The notes under the pieces are model-generated. The model ran no database searches, was not told the DNA's origin, and saw only the letters and a program-made list of their open reading frames with translations. Shown one piece after another: positions 1 to 5,321 of a DNA stretch of 12,122 bases. Numbering within the stretch: the stretch's first letter is position 1; each line of letters starts with the position of its first letter. A program made the translations under genes and the position numbers. Origin of the DNA: JADHUC01 sp964617665 (GTDB lineage: Bacteria > Planctomycetota > Planctomycetia > Pirellulales > Pirellulaceae). The DNA is taken from assembly GCA_964617665.1 (NCBI GenBank), contig CAZUAH010000426.1:1-12122 (forward strand), in the 5' to 3' direction.

Positions 1-53
1 AAAATAGACCCATCTCGAAAAACCCAGCATCTACCACCTCACAGAGATTGCAC

Positions 54-368
54 CTAGTTGATACTGACCAAGAGTTGGTACATCAATGAGATCCGTTCAT
101 CGACATTTGTCGGAAAATCAAGTCTTGCACTTCCCGCAAAACTTCCCATCTGCGAAGTACGTTCGCGTAGCCATCCTTCACAGTCTACGTTCGGATGATT
201 GATCAATTGCTCGTGGATGTTACGGATCGCCTCGTCGTTGCCGCAAAAGTGAACGAATTGTTTCAAGCGATCGTCGAATGTGTCATAGTCTGACCGCAGA
301 AGATCATCTGCGTAATCGCGAAAACGTTGAATGCTGCGATGAGCTTGGCTGGATTTGAATCCGTTCAT
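54..368 (-). CDS. Small hypothetical protein, possibly truncated
   Basis: I do not recognise this gene. The 104-residue product is hydrophilic, with no signal peptide or membrane segment, and is rich in charged and aromatic residues. A stretch around DDRLKQFVHFCGNDEA looks like a folded alpha-helical domain. I chose the ATG at 366-368 because the only earlier in-frame start is a TTG at 423-425 inside a palindromic element; neither has a clear Shine-Dalgarno sequence. It lies downstream of the membrane-protein gene on the same strand, about 100 bases away, so the two could be co-transcribed. The end is abrupt: just past the TAG stop, the +1 frame stays open to the window edge, so a frameshifted longer protein is possible. 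Its function is unknown. Confidence 0.55.
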   Translation of the reverse strand: MNGFKSSQAHRSIQRFRDYADDLLRSDYDTFDDRLKQFVHFCGNDEAIRNIHEQLINHPNVDCEGWLRERTSQMGSFAGSARLDFPTNVDERISLMYQLLVSIN

Positions 369-386
369 GGTGCGTCTGTGTGTGAA

Positions 387-473
387 GGAATAACGTCTAG
401 GATCAGGCGGCCGGGAGACCGCCAACCATCGCCCACGGCGTGACCCGGCTCGCTAGCATCCTCTAGTTATTCC
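387..473. repeat. Nested palindromic intergenic element
   Basis: The outer arms are GGAATAAC (387-394) and GTTATTCC (466-473). Inside are GCCGGG (410-415) pairing with CCCGGC (444-449), then CGCC (430-433) pairing with GGCG (437-440). An alternative small stem is GGCGG (406-410) with CCGCC (419-423). CTAG occurs three times (397-400, 453-456, 463-466). The element fills the gap between two minus-strand genes and contains the stop codon of the upstream one. It could be a dispersed repeat of the genome, a processing or termination structure, or a small mobile palindrome. The sequence alone does not decide. Confidence 0.5.
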
Positions 474-1360
474 CCGATTCTATGGCGGACTTGAATCTCT
501 TTACAGATGTCGTCAACTGGCACACCTTGAGAAAGACACTCCTGTAAGTCGGTCAGGAATTCACCAGGTTCTACTGATTTCGAAACGATGAGCCGACGTG
601 TCTTCTCAAATGCCGCGAAATACTCCTCCGGTGGCACCGGTGTGTTGCGGATCGAAAAGTTCAATGTGTCTGTGATGGTATTGGCCTCGCCATCATCCAG
701 CGGTTGGAACGAAAGAAAGAAGTCCGACACGAATAGCGCAACCGTTTGAATGTCGCATTTCGTAATGACCGACAGTATTTCGGTCGCCCGCAGGCCAGAT
801 TTGAATAGGTCAATCGAAAGGCCTCGAAATGCAAATGTGCGAATTATCTCCGCGCGCTCAATCGGGCCGAGCATCTTCAATTCAGATTTTGAGGCAATGT
901 CTCTGAGCTGTTTTTCGGTAGGTCTGGGAGACGAACCGGCACCGACCAACCTAATTGCCGCTTGACGGTAAATGTCTTCATTTTTTGCCGCGATTTTCAC
1001 GCTCGCAATCAGTAACGCGAACAGCGCGAATCCGATCCAGGCGATTGAAAATGCAATGTATCGCTCCGCGGTCCACTCGTACGCGAATATGGAAAGTGAC
1101 CCGCCGACCAACGACAGGAGTGCCTCGCCAAACTTCCCACGAAGCGCAAAAATTGAGAGCGAGAGAATCAGAATGAGAATGACGGCTGACCCCGTCATCA
1201 AAGGTGTCCATTTGACGGTCAGCCAAACCAGCGCAATGGAAAGCCCCGCCAAAGCGATGACAGCGAGCGGCGCAAGATCATAGGCGGATCTAAGCGTAGA
1301 CCCGAGCGCTCGCCCAGCCTCACTTAGAGAATCGCCAATTCCATGCTTATCTTCCGACAC
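467..1360 (-). CDS. Hypothetical four-helix membrane protein with cytosolic C-terminal domain
   Basis: I do not recognise the family. With a GTG start at 1358-1360 the product has 297 residues. Four hydrophobic segments are visible at about residues 30-49, 54-73, 77-95 (weakest) and 101-122. A soluble, mixed-charge domain of about 175 residues follows, with FAFRGLSIDLFKSG near its middle. There is no cleavable signal peptide. I prefer this start, or the adjacent TTG at 1361-1363, over the GTG at 1391-1393, because GGAG (minus strand, 1373-1370) sits six bases upstream of the TTG and nine upstream of the GTG. The longest form has 308 residues. The stop codon lies within the palindromic element at 387-473. 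Upstream is a cluster of operator-like palindromes (1398-1541), so the gene may be controlled by a specific repressor. Its function is unknown. Confidence 0.7.
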   Translation of the reverse strand: MSEDKHGIGDSLSEAGRALGSTLRSAYDLAPLAVIALAGLSIALVWLTVKWTPLMTGSAVILILILSLSIFALRGKFGEALLSLVGGSLSIFAYEWTAERYIAFSIAWIGFALFALLIASVKIAAKNEDIYRQAAIRLVGAGSSPRPTEKQLRDIASKSELKMLGPIERAEIIRTFAFRGLSIDLFKSGLRATEILSVITKCDIQTVALFVSDFFLSFQPLDDGEANTITDTLNFSIRNTPVPPEEYFAAFEKTRRLIVSKSVEPGEFLTDLQECLSQGVPVDDICKEIQVRHRIGE

Positions 1361-1397
1361 CAAGATTCGCTCCGCACTGCAAGGAATAACCACTAAG

Positions 1398-1445
1398 TAT
1401 CACGCCTTGGATGTTGATAAGACCAATATCACGGTGATATCACGC
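1398..1445. promoter_or_regulatory. TATCACG motif cluster upstream of the membrane-protein gene
   Basis: TATCACG occurs at 1398-1404, 1427-1433 and 1438-1444. The first and third extend to TATCACGC. ATATCAC and GTGATAT form a perfect inverted repeat (1426-1440, one-base spacer), which overlaps the 10-bp palindrome GTGATATCAC (1434-1443). Just beyond, CACGC (1441-1445) and GCGTG (1451-1455) pair around five bases. The layout looks like overlapping operators of a small helix-turn-helix repressor, placed 40-90 bases upstream of the chosen start of the minus-strand membrane-protein gene. No matching regulator gene is in view. Confidence 0.4.
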
Positions 1446-1529
1446 AAAGGGCGTGCTTGATAATCCCAATATTCAATGGTATCAGGCATTTTCAAAAAGT
1501 CAATCTTGTGGGTTGACAGGCAAGGATAT

Positions 1530-1541
1530 CTTGATATCAAG
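1530..1541. promoter_or_regulatory. 12-bp perfect palindrome CTTGATATCAAG
   Basis: This perfect palindrome shares the TGATATCA core with the GTGATATCAC palindrome about 95 bases away and may be a further operator of the same set. The rest of the 285-base gap 1394-1678 shows no credible gene. The short plus-strand open frame at 1453-1647 has no recognisable domain and no good ribosome binding site. Confidence 0.3.
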
Positions 1542-1678
1542 CATAGAAGTGTACAGGCGTTCCGATGTTCCGGCGTTCACTGTTTACGGAAAGGGTAGGG
1601 ATTATGAGTGTGGCGGAATTCGGGTGCTCTTCAAATCGCCGTCTTGACGGTGACTTGAAGGTACACTGGCATCCAGGG

Positions 1679-2335
1679 CTATTCCTTCACCAACTCAAGT
1701 GTCCCCCACAGACTTGGGTCTTCCGTAAACGGGTACTCCGGTCCCACGGTGAATGTCTGCCAACCGAGTTCGCGGTCGATCACCGCATAGGTGAAGCCCA
1801 ATCGCGGATGTTCGCTGGCGTCGAACCCTGTCATGGCCGCTGCTGGAATATGAGCCTTCAGTGCATAGCCGTCGACACGTTTTTCACTCAACACACTGGG
1901 AACCGTCTGACCGAGCGGCTTCGGCTGTTCACGCGCCCGGTTGATCGGTACGAGCGTGGCCACTGGCTCGTCCCGCCGGCGTCCTCCGCCAAACGGAAGG
2001 AAGAGGAAACGGTGACAGAAGCGACTGGCTCGATGGATGTTGTGCGTATCGCGCGTGTCGATCCAGACGTGTAAACCGTCGCTGTCTTCGGCTCGAGAGG
2101 CTCGGCACCACGGCGTCTGTTTCTTCCCTTGAACACGTAGCGAAAACGACAACCCGTCTTCGCTCCAGGCAACGCGAAGATCTCCAAACAACCGACGAGA
2201 CTCCAACTCCCCAAAACTAGGCAGCACGTGCTCGTCGGTCAATTTGACGCCTCGAGGCTTCCAAACGGGATCGAGTCGCCGACACGGCACTGAAAACCGA
2301 AACAGAAAGGTTGGTCCCAACAGATTCTCAGACAT
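1679..2335 (-). CDS. CBM9/DOMON-like domain hypothetical protein
   Basis: The 218-residue protein has the pattern of a CBM9- or DOMON-like beta-sandwich. It has an N-terminal strand region, then DGLHVWIDTR (about residues 86-95), DGYALKAHIP (155-164), LGFTYAVIDRELG (179-191) and a closing FTEDPSLWGTLEL (203-215). In such domains the D-x-hydrophobic-x-hydrophobic-D strand and the 'aIP' strand are typical; members bind sugars or haem, or have no known ligand. No signal peptide is visible, so a cytoplasmic role is likely here. The ATG at 2333-2335 was chosen because the only longer in-frame start is a TTG (2369-2371) with no better ribosome site. It is transcribed divergently from nifS. The family call is by pattern only and the ligand is unknown. 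Confidence 0.65.
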   Translation of the reverse strand: MSENLLGPTFLFRFSVPCRRLDPVWKPRGVKLTDEHVLPSFGELESRRLFGDLRVAWSEDGLSFSLRVQGKKQTPWCRASRAEDSDGLHVWIDTRDTHNIHRASRFCHRFLFLPFGGGRRRDEPVATLVPINRAREQPKPLGQTVPSVLSEKRVDGYALKAHIPAAAMTGFDASEHPRLGFTYAVIDRELGWQTFTVGPEYPFTEDPSLWGTLELVKE

Positions 2336-2511
2336 TGACTCGCTGTAGTGAAGGCTGGCGGTTTCTGCCAAACGAAGCGTTCAAATTGGCATTCTAGCAG
2401 AATCGCCGACGCGGTGGACTTGCCTGCACCGATCGTGCTGGCCAACAATAGCCCATGCTGTTTGATTGGGTGGACACACCGCCGCCAGTCTGAAATATCC
2501 GCATACCTCGT
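2239..2511 (-). pseudogene. Possible ATPase relic: orphan Walker A motif
   Basis: A minus-strand frame with no stop from 2511 down to its stop at 2239-2241 reads HGLLLASTIGAGKSTASAIL at about 2457-2398. This fits the P-loop pattern GxxGxGKST and resembles the HGL-hydrophobic-L...GSGKST segment of PilT/GspE-type secretion ATPases, or the P-loop of small kinases. Nothing after it looks like the rest of such a protein. The frame then runs into the start of the 1679-2335 gene in a different frame. It begins right beside the large hairpin at 2506-2595, which could have disrupted an older gene. Chance is a serious alternative. Confidence 0.2.
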
Positions 2512-2595
2512 TTAACGGCAAGCCGAAGGCGTCGGTGCCGCAGAACTCATAGAGACCCCGAAACATTGTCGCCTTCGGCTTGCCGTTAAACGGGG
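2506..2595. repeat. Long hairpin with perfect 23-bp arms (REP/MITE-like)
   Basis: The arm at 2509-2531 begins CGTTTAACGGCAAGCC and ends GAAGGCG. The arm at 2570-2592 is its exact reverse complement, with a 38-base loop between them. In RNA the stem gains three further pairs (2506-2508 with 2593-2595, one of them G-U). It lies between the divergent CBM9-like gene and nifS, ending 43 bases before the nifS start. The perfect arms suggest a recently copied or structurally selected element, such as a REP-type palindrome or a small non-autonomous transposon. There is no T-tract, so it is not a classical terminator. It may affect the nifS leader. Confidence 0.75.
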
Positions 2596-2638
2596 ACTCC
2601 CCAAACAGGCGGCACGATACGCTCGAACAGGCGGAAGT

Positions 2639-3784
2639 ATGGACCACATCTACTTGGACAACAACGCCACTACCCGGATTGACCCTCGCGTGGCCGAGGC
2701 GATCTTCGAATGCCACCGCGCCGGTTACGTCAATCCCGCCAGCCAGCACCGATTGGGCCAAAGATCGAGACAGTTGCTTGAAGACGCCCGAGAAACCGTG
2801 GCTCGTATTCTGGGATGCCGAGTGTCTGGCATTGACGCCGATCGTGTTATCTTCACCAGCGGGGGCACGGAAGCGAACAACTTGGCTATCCGCGGTCTTG
2901 CCGGTTCCGAGCCTGGTCGTGTAATCGTGTCGGCTATCGAACACCCCAGCGTCCTCGTTGCTGCTGATTCTCTTGCCCGAGACGGCTTCGATGTCCAGCG
3001 ACTACGAGTTTTGCCCGAAGGTATGGTGGACGTCGAACATCTTCGCCAGCTTCTTACTGACCAAACAAGACTGGTCAGTGTCATGCTGGGAAACAATGAA
3101 ATCGGCGTCTTGCAGCCCGTCACCGAAATCGCCGACGTTTGCCAAGCCGCTGGTATGCCTATGCACACAGACGCCGTCCAGGCTGTCGGCAAGATACCTG
3201 TCAGCTTCCGCGAACTGGGCGTCTCGGCATTGTCGCTCGCTGCACACAAGTTCCACGGGCCATTAGGGATAGGCGCGCTGGTGATCCGCCACGACGTGCA
3301 ACTGGACCCCGTTCTGTATGGCGGCTTCCAACAACTGGGATCACGGCCAGGCACCGAATCCGTTGCGTTGGCTGTCGGCCTGCAAACGGCCCTTGATTTG
3401 TGCGTAAGGGAAGGTAAAGAGCGGCACAATCGCATGCGGCAACTGCGGGACCATCTGGAGGAGAGCATCTACAACGAACTCGGTGACGTTGTCGTCGTGG
3501 GCGGTGCATCTGACCGCCTGCCCCATACAAGCAATCTTGCATTTCCCGGTTTTGATAGACAGGCGCTGTTCATGGCTTTGGACTCTGCGGGCATTGCCTG
3601 CTCGACTGGGTCGGCGTGCGCCAGCGGTTCCAGTGAACGATCCCCTACCTTGGTCGCTATGGGGCTCCCGACCGACGTTACTGACGGGTCGATTAGATTC
3701 AGTTTGGGGGCTGACACAACCAAGGCCGAGATCGACGAGGCAATTCGACGTATCTTACGTTTAATCAAAGAGTTGCGTCGTTGA
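2639..3784 (+). CDS. nifS: Cysteine desulfurase (NifS/IscS family)
   Basis: A pyridoxal-phosphate enzyme that removes sulfur from L-cysteine, giving alanine and an enzyme-bound persulfide for Fe-S clusters and other thiolated products. It acts in the cytoplasm. The 381-residue length fits class I NifS/IscS proteins. Visible landmarks are the start MDHIYLDNNATT, SGGTEANN (74-81), His102 in EHPS (cofactor stacking), Asp178 and Gln181 in TDAVQ, the Schiff-base Lys204 in AAHKFHGPLG, and the catalytic Cys327 in STGSACASG on the mobile loop. The ATG at 2639 gives the canonical N-terminus; the upstream GGCGGAAG is a modest ribosome site. There is no IscU, IscA or IscR neighbour. Instead it lies directly before dnaA, 112 bases from the chosen dnaA start, so the two may share transcripts. 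The choice between nifS and iscS is nominal. Confidence 0.95.
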   Translation: MDHIYLDNNATTRIDPRVAEAIFECHRAGYVNPASQHRLGQRSRQLLEDARETVARILGCRVSGIDADRVIFTSGGTEANNLAIRGLAGSEPGRVIVSAIEHPSVLVAADSLARDGFDVQRLRVLPEGMVDVEHLRQLLTDQTRLVSVMLGNNEIGVLQPVTEIADVCQAAGMPMHTDAVQAVGKIPVSFRELGVSALSLAAHKFHGPLGIGALVIRHDVQLDPVLYGGFQQLGSRPGTESVALAVGLQTALDLCVREGKERHNRMRQLRDHLEESIYNELGDVVVVGGASDRLPHTSNLAFPGFDRQALFMALDSAGIACSTGSACASGSSERSPTLVAMGLPTDVTDGSIRFSLGADTTKAEIDEAIRRILRLIKELRR

Positions 3785-3813
3785 CTTGGGGCGCCAAAAC
3801 CGGCGATCACGCC

Positions 3814-3842
3814 TCGCAACATACCGTAAAAACCGCTATAAT
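3814..3842 (+). promoter_or_regulatory. Candidate dnaA promoter
   Basis: A perfect TATAAT lies at 3837-3842, with TCGCAA (3814-3819, three of six matches to TTGACA) 17 bases upstream. Transcription would start near 3850, leaving a leader of about 47 bases before the dnaA GTG. The position, just after the nifS stop, would give dnaA its own promoter. The -35 is weak and no experiment supports the site. Confidence 0.4.
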
Positions 3843-3896
3843 TGTCATTTCGATTCGGAGCCTTCCTCCCCGTCGAAACGAAGAAGTAGGATCCCA

Positions 3897-4994
3897 GTGA
3901 TCAGCGCTGCGTACTCCATTCCTTTTGAAACCTATCGACCGGTGGTTCGTCGGTCCAAGAAACGGGATTTGCCGCCGCCGGTCACTCTGCACGAGTACAT
4001 TGGCGGGGAAGATGATTTCCTTGTTCAGTTCGCTGCTGAATGTATCCTCGAAAGACGGCCAACTTACAGTCCAATTGTCTTTTTTGGCCCAAGCGCAACT
4101 GGCAAGTCATTGTTGGCCAACGGCCTAGCCTCCCAGTGGAAACGGGGCAATGGTGCAACGGATCATCTGGTAGCCGTCAGTGGTAGCGAGTTCGCTCGCG
4201 AGTATGGCCATGCCGTGCAGACCGATTCGCTGGAAGAACTGCACGCCAAGTATCGCTCGCCCGGTCTACTGGTGATTGACGACCTTGATCAGACCGCTAA
4301 GAAAAACGGTGCGCAAAACGAACTCGTTAGCATCCTGGATGCGCTATGTCAGCGAGGCGGTCACGTACTGGTAACCCTAAAGGATTCCCCTCCTGAAAGC
4401 GATGCTCTCCCAGCTAGGCTGGCCAGCCGGCTATCCTCCGGCTTGACGGTACCACTCGTTCCACCTGGACCAGCGGCCAGAAGAGCTATCCTAGAACGCT
4501 TGGCCGTGGTCAATCGAATCTCTGTACCGGACGACGTCATCGAACTGCTGACGGAGAGCTTGATCGACAAGGCGTCGCCTCCACCCACCGTACCGCAACT
4601 GAACGATGTTCTTCAGAAGCTCCACGAATTTTCGCAGCAGAGGCAAGAACCGATCACCGTTGCTTTGGCTACTCTGTTTCTCGCCTCGCAGAATGCCATA
4701 CGCAAACCTCAGTTGCGGTCCATCACCAAGCAGGTATGCAGGCACTTCAATCTCAAGGCTGGCGAACTGAAAGGACCCGGGCGCCAGCAACGAGTGGTTC
4801 GTGCTCGAGGCGTAGCGATGTTGCTGGCCCGCCAATTGACCAACAAGAGCCTGGAACAAGTAGGCCAACATTTTGGCAACCGTGACCACAGCACTGTTTT
4901 GCATGCATGCCGAAAGACGCAGTCGCTAGTTCAAACTGATCCCGCCATTCGTCGAGCCGTAGAAGAACTGACACTACAACTTTCAGTAATATAG
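3897..4994 (+). CDS. dnaA: Chromosomal replication initiator DnaA, short form
   Basis: DnaA is the AAA+ initiator that binds DnaA boxes, melts the origin and brings in the helicase. With the GTG start at 3897, which has AGGA five bases upstream, the product has 365 residues. The AAA+ domain covers about 30-245: Walker A GPSATGKS (64-71), Walker B LLVIDDLD (124-131) and the box VII arginine in SRLSSGL (Arg178). Domain IV covers about 270-365, with RARGVAMLLARQLT and the signature NRDHSTVLHACRK (328-340), which makes the call secure. It is well short of E. coli DnaA (467): domain I and most of the linker are absent. The usual sensor-2 RELEGAL motif is replaced by PQLNDVL near 233-239. A TTG at 3786 would add 37 basic residues with no domain-I likeness. 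Next downstream is the candidate origin, then dnaN. Confidence 0.9.
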   Translation: MISAAYSIPFETYRPVVRRSKKRDLPPPVTLHEYIGGEDDFLVQFAAECILERRPTYSPIVFFGPSATGKSLLANGLASQWKRGNGATDHLVAVSGSEFAREYGHAVQTDSLEELHAKYRSPGLLVIDDLDQTAKKNGAQNELVSILDALCQRGGHVLVTLKDSPPESDALPARLASRLSSGLTVPLVPPGPAARRAILERLAVVNRISVPDDVIELLTESLIDKASPPPTVPQLNDVLQKLHEFSQQRQEPITVALATLFLASQNAIRKPQLRSITKQVCRHFNLKAGELKGPGRQQRVVRARGVAMLLARQLTNKSLEQVGQHFGNRDHSTVLHACRKTQSLVQTDPAIRRAVEELTLQLSVI

Positions 4995-5321
4995 ACACTC
5001 AACGTGAGGACCTTTGACTGTTAACAAGATGTCGAGTTATTGTCCACAACTGTCGATCCATTGGCACGTGCCAACATGATTCTGAATCCGTGCCCAATCG
5101 CTCGTCATGTCTCGACATTGACCTAACAAACTGTCGACCGCAAGACAACTCGTTTTCCACCGACCAAGTACCTAATGGAATGACCCAAAAGCTCTTTCGC
5201 ACAAACAACTTGCGGAGACTCGGCGCCCCATCGCTGAGAACATGAGTGCAGGGTATCTTATTACTGTAAAGAGAACATAGAAGTAAGAAGAAAGACACCA
5301 AAACAACGAAGGCTCTGAATC
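4995..5321 (+). other. oriC: Candidate chromosomal origin (oriC), dnaA-dnaN gap
   Basis: This 327-base stretch has no credible gene. It contains TTGTCCACA at 5040-5048, one base from TTATCCACA and identical to the box favoured in Streptomyces origins. TTTTCCACC at 5153-5161 is a weaker match. TGTCGA occurs at 5030-5035, 5051-5056 and 5132-5137 on the plus strand and at 5112-5117 on the minus strand. TTGGCACGTGCCAA is a perfect 14-bp palindrome at 5061-5074. Bases 5251-5310 are 67% A+T by count and could be the unwinding element. Position between dnaA and dnaN is a usual oriC site. With only one good DnaA box the call remains tentative; the dnaN promoter must also lie here. Confidence 0.5.

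Noticed and set aside
1453..1647. 64-codon plus-strand open frame among the operator-like motifs
   Set aside because: No ribosome site or recognisable motif; palindromes explain the region better.
1565..2074. 169-codon plus-strand open frame
   Set aside because: It is antisense to the CBM9-like gene, which has the coherent domain pattern; this frame has none.
2725..3468. 247-codon minus-strand open frame inside nifS
   Set aside because: A shadow of a clear cysteine desulfurase gene; its composition is Ser/Arg/Thr-rich with no motifs.
3786..3896. 37-codon extension of dnaA from a TTG next to the nifS stop
   Set aside because: The peptide is basic and shows no domain-I pattern, the region holds a TATAAT candidate, and the GTG at 3897 has AGGA at proper spacing.
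5278..5286. TAG-AAG-TAA run resembling DnaA-trio motifs
   Set aside because: Only three units, and no DnaA box sits next to it as the known arrangement requires.
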